26,043 bases of DNA from JBLHGN01 sp047616325 (GTDB taxonomy: Bacteria; Pseudomonadota; Gammaproteobacteria; Pseudomonadales; Cellvibrionaceae), in assembly GCA_047616325.1 (NCBI GenBank), contig JBLHGN010000017.1, forward strand, positions 1-26,043. Reading direction: 5' to 3'. A program made the translations under genes and the position numbers. Of this stretch, positions 1 through 7,485 are shown one piece after another. Position 1 is the stretch's first letter. Each line of letters opens with the position of its first letter. Under the pieces are notes generated by a model. That model did not search any database. It was not told the DNA's origin and saw only the letters and a program-made list of their open reading frames with translations.

Positions 1-341
1 AGTATGTTTGAAATATAGATGGTCGACGAAAACAAACTTTGGCCAAACTCTCTAAAGTCTCGCGGCAACATAACCCAATAAGCGCAAGCAAAGGTTGCGA
101 CCATAACGGCTAGATATACGGGAAATAGTCGTCGAATTCTACGAAAGTAGAATGTACCGAAGGTAAACCGACCCTTGTCCAATTGTGAAAAAATTATTGA
201 GCCGATGAGGTAGCCGGATAACACAAAAAAAACATCTACCCCAATGAAACCACCGGTAAAACCAGCCACACCATAATGAAACAATATAACGGTTGTAACG
301 GCTATAGCTCTCATGCCGTCTATATCTGCTCGATAGTTCAC
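1..341 (-). CDS. Acyltransferase-3 family membrane protein (OafA/YrhL-like), N-terminal part
   Basis: Partial gene; only the first ~113 codons lie inside the window and it runs off the left edge. The GTG start at 341 is preceded by a purine-rich ribosome binding site (AAGGTAGGA), and an in-frame stop lies a short way upstream, so this is the true N-terminus. The protein begins NYRADIDGMRAIAV, then has a hydrophobic segment with LFHYG, then GGFIGVDVFFVLSGYLI and FYFRRIRRLFPVYL. These are the hallmark N-terminal motifs of membrane O-acyltransferases that acetylate lipopolysaccharide O-antigen, exopolysaccharide or peptidoglycan; the conserved His is in LFHYG. The family spans the inner membrane with about ten helices. 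The neighbouring glycosyltransferases suggest a surface glycan as substrate, which is inference. Confidence 0.88.
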   Translation of the reverse strand, partial: MNYRADIDGMRAIAVTTVILFHYGVAGFTGGFIGVDVFFVLSGYLIGSIIFSQLDKGRFTFGTFYFRRIRRLFPVYLAVMVATFACAYWVMLPRDFREFGQSLFSSTIYISNI

Positions 342-418
342 AGGTCCTACCTTATTTAACTGAAAAGGAAATCAATAACAAAAAATTACACGGAGGTGCT
401 GACGATCACTTTTGGCGG

Positions 419-1618
419 CTAATGTCTATCAGTGCGAATCCATTTGGTTTGTTTTCGCGCGATGTAGGCAATATATACGGCTATTTTGGATACGATATAC
501 ACAGGGATGTGACACATTTCTTGAGCGGATAATATTTGCTTACCATGGCGCTGCCATGCTAGAAAAATAACGATAAAGAGTGTTATCAAGTATCCAAGCG
601 ATATTAAAAAATACGTCCAAATCCCCCACCCTAAACCTTGAATCACAAAAGCCAATACGCTGATAGCGATAAGTATTACCAATAGCGAAAGTGGCGGCAC
701 GGCCAAATCTAACATCATGCCAAAGGCTTTTACGCTTAGCTTAGCAACCGCTCTCTTTAATAGGCGCGGCGCAAACTGAATGAGGGTACCCAGATGTCCG
801 TGCTCCCATCGCTCTCTCTGAGTTTTTTCCGCTTCTTCACTGGAGGGAAAATAACTATACACTAGTGCCTCATCACAATAGGTGGCACCTTTTCCCTGTT
901 CTGCCAATTCAACGCCGAGGCGCATATCTTCTACTATGTCGCCAGTGGCCAACTTGACAGACGTTATCGCTGCCCAAGGAAAAGCCATACCAGTACCGGT
1001 GAGGGGAACAGGCATATTCATACGAGATAGACCGCGCAAACGAATCTTATTTTTCACCATAAACGCAAACTCGGAAACTTTGACCGCTAAGCGTTCGACG
1101 TTTCCACGTTTCATTAGATAGCAGGCCTGCACGGGTAGATCACGTTCGAGCACTGCGTGCTTTAAAGCATCTAAAGCACCTTCGGCGAGCAAGCAGTCGG
1201 CATCCACAACAATGACAATATCGGGAGTTTCGGAGAGGCTTTTTAAGTGGTTTATACCGTGATTTAGCGCGTAACCCTTGCCGCGTTCACTGTCACTAGT
1301 GCGCTCAACAACCTCAAACCCAAACTCCCGGACAATAGCTGCCGTGCTGTCTTGGCAATTATCCGCTACAACTAAAACAAGATCTTGTTCGCAAATTTGG
1401 TCAGCAACACTCTTTAACGTGGCGCTGATAACTAATTCTTCATTATGCGCAGGAATGAGAATTGCCGCTTTAACGGTGTCCGAGCGCTCGCTCGATTGCT
1501 GGCTGCGAGACTTTTTATAGAAAGTACCAAGCAGACATTCAAGGGAAAAAACAGCCACTGGCACACCTAAAATTGTCAGTACAATGCTTGAGCAGATGTG
1601 CACTAATGTTGTTTCCAA
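419..1618 (-). CDS. Membrane-anchored family 2 glycosyltransferase
   Basis: 399-aa GT2 enzyme. An N-terminal membrane segment (about residues 5-27) precedes a GT-A domain starting AAILIPAHNEELVI. The nucleotide-sugar/metal motif is VVDADC (~140), an acceptor-side motif is LTGTGMAF (~208), the general-base region is IVEDMRLG (~228), and QRERWEHG (~267) is the Q/RxxRW motif of processive or membrane-coupled GT2 enzymes. Two or three hydrophobic helices close the protein. The start is TTG with an AGGA about 10 nt upstream; no ATG lies near. It sits 77 nt before the acyltransferase gene on the same strand, so the two may be cotranscribed. It resembles exopolysaccharide synthases (COG1215), but the sugar and polymer cannot be read from the sequence. 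Confidence 0.85.
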   Translation of the reverse strand: METTLVHICSSIVLTILGVPVAVFSLECLLGTFYKKSRSQQSSERSDTVKAAILIPAHNEELVISATLKSVADQICEQDLVLVVADNCQDSTAAIVREFGFEVVERTSDSERGKGYALNHGINHLKSLSETPDIVIVVDADCLLAEGALDALKHAVLERDLPVQACYLMKRGNVERLAVKVSEFAFMVKNKIRLRGLSRMNMPVPLTGTGMAFPWAAITSVKLATGDIVEDMRLGVELAEQGKGATYCDEALVYSYFPSSEEAEKTQRERWEHGHLGTLIQFAPRLLKRAVAKLSVKAFGMMLDLAVPPLSLLVILIAISVLAFVIQGLGWGIWTYFLISLGYLITLFIVIFLAWQRHGKQILSAQEMCHIPVYIVSKIAVYIAYIARKQTKWIRTDRH

Positions 1619-1766
1619 GACGTCGCTTTCCTATGTTTGGGTGGTGTGAGTAAATTTACGGCTTACAAAAGCTGCATTGTATAGCACTCGATAGACGCTT
1701 GTGAGCCAATATTTCAGGTTGGTGGGCTATAGGGATGTAATGACTCGGCCTCTGTAGTGAAGACAC

Positions 1767-1799
1767 AAAAAAAGAGAAAGATCAGAAACCTTTCTCTTT
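1767..1799 (-). terminator. Rho-independent terminator after the cytochrome/propeller gene
   Basis: On the minus strand a perfect 10-bp stem (CTTTCTCTTT at 1790-1799 pairs with AAAGAGAAAG at 1771-1780) encloses a 9-nt loop and runs into a tract of seven T's. It lies about 55 nt past the stop codon at 1854, so it should end the lipoprotein/cytochrome operon and separate it from the glycosyltransferase gene downstream. The stem is AT-rich, so strength is moderate. Confidence 0.75.
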
Positions 1800-1853
1800 C
1801 GTTATAAACGGGCTCAAAGGTGTGGCGGCACTCAATGAGCATCATCGCTGCAT

Positions 1854-4800
1854 CTAGGGCTCCTCCTCCGGCAGAGGAATGAAGACCGTGTCGTCGTCAA
1901 TATAGAGCTCCCTGTCTATAGAAAGCAAATATTGTATAAGGTCGGCTTCATCGTCCGATGTTAAATCTCTCGCGTGGTCTCCGACGGCAAGCACTTCACT
2001 CAACGTAAGGGCGCTGCCGTCGTGAAAATAGGGGGCGGTGTCCCATAGATGAATCAAACTTGGCGTTCTAATAGCGAGCAACTCACCCCCTAGGCGATTG
2101 CCGGAAGTCGACTGTATGGTGCCTACATCATGACGGCGACCATCCCTGAACGCCTCACCTGCGTGACAATCGGCGCAGTTGTCGTTTTCAAAAATATTCT
2201 TTCCACGCTTTGCAGCTTCGCTTAGTTCCCCTACGTACGTTCGGTAGGGAGAGTGCTTTACACTTCCTTTACCTAGGCTGCCCACATAGGCTGCGAGCGC
2301 GTCGAGTTCGTCTGATTGGCCGCCAGTTATATAATTTAGAGGCGATTGATCGGCGAAGGTTACACCTGGGATGAGTCCTTCGGCCCCATTGAGCTTCTCT
2401 ATTTGAATTTCAAAATCTTGCACTTCGTCAAAATTTCCAGACCAGTGCAAATCACCAAACCGTGTGCCGCTGCTTCCATTTAGAGAAAGCGTATTGCGAA
2501 ATCCCTCACCCAGGCTGCTAAGGTCCCACACCATACCGTCATGACCGCCGTTAGCGTGGCAAGACGCACAGCTCATATAGCCCTCGGGGCTTATGTCGGG
2601 TATACGGGCATGGTAAAAGAGCTGTAACCCCAGCAATTCTTGCTCCGATAAAGTTTCGTCTGTCACCGTCGAAACCGTCTCGGTTGTTGCACTAAGGGCC
2701 CCATCAAACATAAAACCTGCAATATCGATAACACTTATCGTACGATCGGTGAAGTTTTTTACATAGAGGCTTCGCAGTGTTGCGCACATTTCCTGAGGAG
2801 CACTGCCGGTACTAAACTGTGCCGCACGATTTGCATCAAAGTCGTTGCCAACTACAATGTTGTTGCCCTGCAATGAGTGCATGCGAATTGCAGGGTTTGC
2901 TAGAAATATAATGCCGGCTGGATCTGCACCATTATCCAAATCAGTGCTGCCTTCACGCGTGGCGGGGTCGATATTGACATCACTATTAGTCAATAGGTCT
3001 AAGCTAGCTATCATAGGGCGAATGGTATTGTCGTCGTCTAGCGCTTGACCATTGCGGGTTAATCCTCGATCTATATTGGCCTTATTCGCGGTGACGTAAG
3101 CTAAAGTACCTTCCGCGTTAATGACAATGCTAGAGAGGTAGTTGGGCACGCCTGAACCATGATCGATATCGTCTGGAACGGATATCTTGTTAATCTCTAT
3201 AATGCGGTCGAGCGTCAGGTCGAGCTCTACATTAATATCGTAAACTTCACCTCTGTCCGGTGTTGAGATGAATCGTGCGACCAGCAGGCGACCGTTGTGC
3301 AATGCCATGGCCTTGGGGGTTGGCCCCACATATAGACGCGACAAGATGTCCCCGTTATCCGCGTCAATTTTCATTACTTCGCCGCTGGCATATAGAGAAA
3401 CATATAGAAATTCACCGTCGCTAAGCGATGCTATTGGCTGGGTTCCGTGGCCTGTATCTATAGACCGAAGAGGAAAACCCCGTGCGTCAAAAACCACGAC
3501 CTTATCGTCGTCTCGATAAGTGACAGCAAATACGTCACCTACTTTAGTTACCGATGTTGGCGCTTGATAGTTAAGCTTGATTTCTTTCACTAGCGTCGAA
3601 GTGACAGCGAATGTGACAGGGTCGGATACTCGCTCAACAATGGCCACACTATCATTGTCTGGGTTAACCACCCACACAGCCCCATTGACAAGCTCCGGCT
3701 CACATGCCAACTGGCTCGACTTAAGGGGGAAATAAGGTGTTCCGGCATACGAGGGAATAACGGGGTTTGGTGTTGGGATGGGCGTTGGCCCCACTGTGGG
3801 TGTCGGTGAAGGTGCAGCCACAGGCGTGGGTGTTGGTACTGGCGCTTGGTCTCCGGTAGAGAAGCCAAACGCATAATCATCCATAACGTTGCCCATATAA
3901 TCTTCTATGCCAGTGAGGCTAACCGTGTAGCCCATATCTAGCTTCAGATCTTGTGTTGGCCATAAGGAAAGGGTGCCTGTGTGCGAGAGCTGTAAGCGAA
4001 AATCCACCGCATCACCTTCGTCATCTATAACCGTAATAGCGTCTGTTACGGTTTCAGTGCGAAGGGTTTCAGGAATGTGAATATGAATAAACCCATCGAC
4101 CGGATAGTTAATTTGACCAGCCAAGGGTCGGTGGCCTGATACGTAAGGTGGGTTGGTATCGGGTTCATCACTGGTCACAAAAAAACACATTCCCTGCTCA
4201 TTTACATCGGTACGAAACCAGTCGTAGCCACCAAAAATGCCCACCTGTCCTAAGGGGCGAAAATATTGACTGGCCTCGCAGCCATTGTCGATATCTTGGA
4301 AGGTGTAGACGATATCGTGAAACTCTACTGGGCTAATGTCGCCATCCTCATAGGCAAGCTCACACGCATCAATGTCTACTTTAAAGTGATCCACATAGGC
4401 GTAGTTGTCCTGAAAGTTGACATACATGGGATTACTGGACTCGTCACCGTCCGATGGATCATCTTTATCCTGATTGAAATATAGTTCGCAGGTCAGGCGT
4501 GGGTTTGTAGGATCGACAAAGTCCACCACATACATTGCTGGATTCAAACGTGCGGGAATTAAATCGCCTCGCGCTCGTGCCGCCCAAACCATTTTCGTCG
4601 TTCCGTAAGGTTCTACCCAATAACCGCCCAAGCCAATACCTCCCGGTGCCCCATTCGGTTCGTGGAGAACTGGCTGAAATACGCTCAGTAAGCGCGGCTC
4701 TATGCCTTCCTTAAAACCCGCGGTATCGTATATGGCCATGCCTCTCGAAACTTGATCGGATGAAATAACTAACAAATTGCCCAACCAATTTGAAAATCCC

Positions 4801-5477
4801 GTTACGTTGGTCAAGCCGATATGATCCCATGCAACAACTATCGAACCTCGCGATGCAGTATTTTGACTTGCCCCTAGAATAGCTTCTGTTTCTGCCGTGG
4901 GCGTAAATTCTTGCGAGGTGTCGCGAATAGCAAATAGGCCATTAAAATCAAAGTTGTATTCCCAGTAATTTCGCATAAAGTACGGGGAGGTCATACCACT
5001 GTAATTGATAGCGCGACTGTTAAACTCGTCACTTATATTCTCCCTTTTGGCAAGCTGATCTACTTCGTTTGGATCGTACTGCATACTCCCGTTAACGCCA
5101 CCGCCAATGAACGCCCCCCGTCCTGGGACAAATCGAATAAAATTGCCATGTGCATTTATTGGAGAAGCGGGGTTACTTCCTTCAGGTGTTATTGATGCAA
5201 TAAATTCTGGGCCAGTGCTATCTAAATTGGAGAGATCCCAAACGGTATCTTCGTGCCGTACAGCATCCAAGCCGACTTGAGAGCTGCCGGGGATTTCTGG
5301 ATAATTGAGTAATACTGGGCCTAACAACATTAAGTCGGTAGTGCGCCCAAATTCCACACCACGCTGAAATAAGAAGTCGCCTTGAGTGCCGTAATCGACA
5401 TTAGGCGGGTAACTAGCGGCATGAACATGAACGCAAAAAAATACAGCGAACAGGGTTGATGCTATTCGACTATTCAT
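1854..5477 (-). CDS. Large exported protein: Ig-like domain, Pro/Thr linker, beta-propeller-like region, di-haem cytochrome c peroxidase/MauG-like C-terminus
   Basis: 1207 aa. A signal peptide (residues 1-20, ending HVHAA) predicts export. Residues ~25-440 form a large domain I do not recognise. Residues ~440-541 resemble a bacterial Ig-like (Big_5) domain, ending YAFGFSTG. A Pro/Thr linker spans ~542-577. Residues ~600-900 contain repeated strand patterns such as VWVVNPDNDSVAIV and FAVTYRDDDKVVVFD, typical of YncE-like propellers. The C-terminus has two haem c sites, CASCH (970-974) and CADCH (1101-1105), plus RTPSLIHLWDTAPYFHDGS (around His1152), the signature of di-haem cytochrome c peroxidase/MauG proteins. 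The start overlaps the stop of the upstream lipoprotein gene (ATGA), so translation is coupled. A periplasmic or surface redox role is likely, but the substrate is unknown. The combined architecture is unusual; domain limits are by eye. Confidence 0.82.
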   Translation of the reverse strand: MNSRIASTLFAVFFCVHVHAASYPPNVDYGTQGDFLFQRGVEFGRTTDLMLLGPVLLNYPEIPGSSQVGLDAVRHEDTVWDLSNLDSTGPEFIASITPEGSNPASPINAHGNFIRFVPGRGAFIGGGVNGSMQYDPNEVDQLAKRENISDEFNSRAINYSGMTSPYFMRNYWEYNFDFNGLFAIRDTSQEFTPTAETEAILGASQNTASRGSIVVAWDHIGLTNVTGFSNWLGNLLVISSDQVSRGMAIYDTAGFKEGIEPRLLSVFQPVLHEPNGAPGGIGLGGYWVEPYGTTKMVWAARARGDLIPARLNPAMYVVDFVDPTNPRLTCELYFNQDKDDPSDGDESSNPMYVNFQDNYAYVDHFKVDIDACELAYEDGDISPVEFHDIVYTFQDIDNGCEASQYFRPLGQVGIFGGYDWFRTDVNEQGMCFFVTSDEPDTNPPYVSGHRPLAGQINYPVDGFIHIHIPETLRTETVTDAITVIDDEGDAVDFRLQLSHTGTLSLWPTQDLKLDMGYTVSLTGIEDYMGNVMDDYAFGFSTGDQAPVPTPTPVAAPSPTPTVGPTPIPTPNPVIPSYAGTPYFPLKSSQLACEPELVNGAVWVVNPDNDSVAIVERVSDPVTFAVTSTLVKEIKLNYQAPTSVTKVGDVFAVTYRDDDKVVVFDARGFPLRSIDTGHGTQPIASLSDGEFLYVSLYASGEVMKIDADNGDILSRLYVGPTPKAMALHNGRLLVARFISTPDRGEVYDINVELDLTLDRIIEINKISVPDDIDHGSGVPNYLSSIVINAEGTLAYVTANKANIDRGLTRNGQALDDDNTIRPMIASLDLLTNSDVNIDPATREGSTDLDNGADPAGIIFLANPAIRMHSLQGNNIVVGNDFDANRAAQFSTGSAPQEMCATLRSLYVKNFTDRTISVIDIAGFMFDGALSATTETVSTVTDETLSEQELLGLQLFYHARIPDISPEGYMSCASCHANGGHDGMVWDLSSLGEGFRNTLSLNGSSGTRFGDLHWSGNFDEVQDFEIQIEKLNGAEGLIPGVTFADQSPLNYITGGQSDELDALAAYVGSLGKGSVKHSPYRTYVGELSEAAKRGKNIFENDNCADCHAGEAFRDGRRHDVGTIQSTSGNRLGGELLAIRTPSLIHLWDTAPYFHDGSALTLSEVLAVGDHARDLTSDDEADLIQYLLSIDRELYIDDDTVFIPLPEEEP

Positions 5478-6073
5478 AGTGCTGCCTCCCCAAACGCTGG
5501 GGCACTAAAAACGCTGTTTCCTAAACGATCATAGGCTTCAACCACCACCGAATACCGCCCCGGCCCCGGCAGCGCTGATTCGTAACTAAATCCGGATGTC
5601 TTAAACTCAGTAGGTGCTTCACTGGGCAACCAATACAATATGCGATAGTTCACGGCATCTACGTCTGTCCAGGTGACACGTATGGCACCATCTCGAATGA
5701 GCAGTGTAATTTCAGGAACCTCCAATTTCTCTGGCGCAGGGGTGGCTGTCGGGGTAGACAAAGGTGTAACAACGGGTATCGGCGTACTAATAGGCCGAGG
5801 GGTTGCTGGTATAGGAGTTGGTGTTGGTGTTGGTGTTGGTGTTGGCACAAGCTGTGGCACTGGAGTAGCACTGGGAGTGACAATTGGCTCACCACCCTCC
5901 CCTTCACTACTTAAGAGGCCCTTAGACGTGTCGCTATCACCTGAAGTACACGCCGTGAGCAAGAACAAAAATACGAAACAGATAACAAACAATTCTATTT
6001 TAGATGTTAATTTTGAAGCTAAATCATACATTAAAATCATTTCCGTGGAGAAAAACCGTACCAGTTTACTCAT
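5474..6073 (-). CDS. Lipoprotein with (TP)n linker and fibronectin III-like domain
   Basis: 199 aa as drawn. A hydrophobic stretch ends in the lipobox LLTAC, so the mature protein should begin at that cysteine (residue ~42) and be lipid-anchored. An acidic, glycine-rich spacer and a long Pro/Thr linker (TPTPTPTPTPIPATP and similar) follow. The last ~85 residues, from PEKLEVPEITLLI through IRVTWTDVDAVNYRILYW to YSVVVEAYDRLGNSVFSAPA, read as one fibronectin type III-like domain. The first ATG (6073) lacks a clear ribosome binding site; the ATG at 6031 has GGAA 9 nt before it and gives a more normal 28-residue lipoprotein signal, so it may be the real start. It overlaps the next gene by 4 nt and is probably its partner: a surface-tethered binding module beside an exported redox protein. 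The function is inferred. Confidence 0.78.
   Translation of the reverse strand: MSKLVRFFSTEMILMYDLASKLTSKIELFVICFVFLFLLTACTSGDSDTSKGLLSSEGEGGEPIVTPSATPVPQLVPTPTPTPTPTPIPATPRPISTPIPVVTPLSTPTATPAPEKLEVPEITLLIRDGAIRVTWTDVDAVNYRILYWLPSEAPTEFKTSGFSYESALPGPGRYSVVVEAYDRLGNSVFSAPAFGEAAL
5814..5843. repeat. Hexanucleotide tandem repeat coding Thr-Pro
   Basis: Four perfect GGTGTT units (5820-5843) preceded by a variant GGAGTT. Read on the minus strand they encode alternating Thr and Pro in the lipoprotein linker. Changes in copy number would lengthen or shorten the linker without breaking the frame. Confidence 0.8.
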
Positions 6074-6095
6074 AATTTATATACCGTCTGTGTAA

Positions 6096-6125
6096 TTAAC
6101 ACCCTGTGTCTATACATGGTGTTAA
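6096..6125. repeat. Inverted repeat upstream of the lipoprotein gene
   Basis: TTAACACC (6096-6103) and GGTGTTAA (6118-6125) form perfect 8-bp arms around a 14-nt centre. It lies 23-52 nt upstream of the annotated lipoprotein start, where an operator would be expected. No T-tract follows on either side, so it is not an obvious terminator. Confidence 0.55.
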
Positions 6126-6315
6126 AATTCCAGTTTGCCCGTCTGATTTCTCAAGTTTTCTATTTAGTCTAGCTACTCTCACAGACTTTACTGTTAAGGT
6201 TTGCGAGAGTGTGAGCACCTTCATGTTAAAGGGCTCGGAAACTGGCGCCCTAACTGCGATAGGCTCTTCGAATTATAGCTTTCTCTGAATTGATCGTCTG
6301 AATCAATCGCTGTTC

Positions 6316-6341
6316 AAAGTAGTCAAAGTGTTGACTACTTT
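6316..6341. repeat. 11-bp palindrome in the divergent intergenic region
   Basis: AAAGTAGTCAA (6316-6326) and TTGACTACTTT (6331-6341) are perfect inverted arms around AGTG. There is no following T-tract. The right arm contains a TTGACT hexamer resembling a -35 box, so a dimeric regulator bound here could act on the plus-strand glycosyltransferase operon. This is inference from position and symmetry. Confidence 0.6.
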
Positions 6342-6467
6342 AGCACTAAACACGCCAGTCTCCACTCATAGCAAATTACAATAGGTACCAATGCTATTTA
6401 CATTAGTCGCCCTATACTCAAAAACTGACCCATGGTATCTTCACGCACTCAAAAATAGGGGGTAAAA

Positions 6468-7466
6468 ATGGCTCAAATAGGCGTAGTTGTTATTGGTAGG
6501 AACGAGGGCGATCGACTAGTACGTTGTCTACAATCCCTACGCGACCAGCTACCCGACAACACTCCCATCGTTTATGTAGATTCGGGCTCGAACGATAACA
6601 GTATAGCCAATGCCAAAGCGCTGGAAGTTCACACTATAGCCTTGGACATGTCCATTCCGTTTACGGCCGCGCGCAGCCGCAATACCGGCTTTGATTATCT
6701 GCAGAAAGAGTTTCCGGAAATGAAATACGTGCAGTTTTTAGACGGCGATTGTGAACTTGTAAGCGGATGGATGGAAAAAGCCATCGGTCATTTGAGCAAT
6801 AATAACCGCTCCGCAGTGGTGTGTGGTCGTAGGCGCGAGCGTTTTCCAGACAGTTCACCTTACAATTTGATGGCCGATATGGAGTGGAATACCCCTGTTG
6901 GCGACACGGGCGCCTGTGGCGGAGATGCACTGATCAGGGTTGCCGCACTCGCAGAGATAAGCGGTTTCAACCCGCGCCTAATCTGTGGGGAAGAACCCGA
7001 TATGTGTTTTCGCTTGCGCAGCAAAGGCTGGAAAATATTTCGTCTCGACGCCGAAATGACCCTGCACGACGCGGCTATATTTAAGTTCTCTCAATTTTGG
7101 AAACGCTCGCTTCGAGGCGGCTGGTTTGTGGGCGAGGGCTGTTCCATGTACGGCAAAACTGATGAAAGATATCTAGTAAAAGAAAATCGTAGCGGATTGC
7201 TCTGGGGGCTGATCATACCCCTACTGTCGCTGCTACTGGTGTGGCCGTCGCAGGGTTTAAGTCTATTCGCCTTTGCTGGTTACCCCCTGCTAGCATGGCG
7301 CGTATATCAGTATCGGCGCTCGGCCTTTGAGGATGATTCGCGCAGCGCGACGATTTATGCTTTTTTGGTGGCGGTGTCAAAGTTTCCACAAGCCGTGGGG
7401 CAATTACAGTTCGCGATCAGCCAATTACGCGGTAAGCAAGCCACTCTAATAGAATACAAATCTTAA
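6468..7466 (+). CDS. Family 2 glycosyltransferase
   Basis: 332 aa, with a strong ribosome binding site (AGGGGGT) just before the ATG. The GT-A fold opens VVVIGRNEGDRLVRCLQSL, continues with VYVDSGSNDNS and FTAARSRNTGF, and has the metal-binding FLDGDCEL (~95). GACGGDALIRVAAL and ICGEEPDMCFRLRSKGW (~180) are the acceptor-loop and ED motifs of GT2 enzymes. A hydrophobic pair of helices near ~240-275 probably anchors it to the inner membrane. It is the first gene of a compact trio with the GtrB-like and GtrA-like genes (19-nt gap), which suggests a shared job in building or decorating a surface polysaccharide. The sugar specificity cannot be told. Confidence 0.85.
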   Translation: MAQIGVVVIGRNEGDRLVRCLQSLRDQLPDNTPIVYVDSGSNDNSIANAKALEVHTIALDMSIPFTAARSRNTGFDYLQKEFPEMKYVQFLDGDCELVSGWMEKAIGHLSNNNRSAVVCGRRRERFPDSSPYNLMADMEWNTPVGDTGACGGDALIRVAALAEISGFNPRLICGEEPDMCFRLRSKGWKIFRLDAEMTLHDAAIFKFSQFWKRSLRGGWFVGEGCSMYGKTDERYLVKENRSGLLWGLIIPLLSLLLVWPSQGLSLFAFAGYPLLAWRVYQYRRSAFEDDSRSATIYAFLVAVSKFPQAVGQLQFAISQLRGKQATLIEYKS

Positions 7467-7485
7467 TAATACATAGGTTGTTCAC

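Larger units (their letters stand above)
6074..6467. promoter_or_regulatory. Divergent intergenic region with two palindromes
   Basis: About 390 nt between the divergently transcribed lipoprotein operon and the glycosyltransferase operon. It must hold promoters for both, but I could not find a convincing -35/-10 pair on either strand; TATACT at 6413-6418 is a possible -10 for the plus strand without a good -35. Two strong inverted repeats are present (listed separately). An open frame at 6106-6288 has no ribosome binding site or recognisable motif and is not called. Confidence 0.45.

Noticed and set aside
3590..3880. 96-codon minus-strand frame inside the cytochrome/propeller gene
   Set aside because: It is an alternative frame of the Pro/Thr linker region, without a start signal or domain.
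5673..6095. 140-codon glycine/valine-rich frame on the plus strand
   Set aside because: It is the antisense of the Thr/Pro repeat of the lipoprotein gene; the repetitive GVGVGV composition is a by-product.
6106..6288. 60-codon open frame on the plus strand in the divergent intergenic region
   Set aside because: It starts at a GTG without a ribosome binding site, shows no motif, and covers the palindromes expected to be regulatory.
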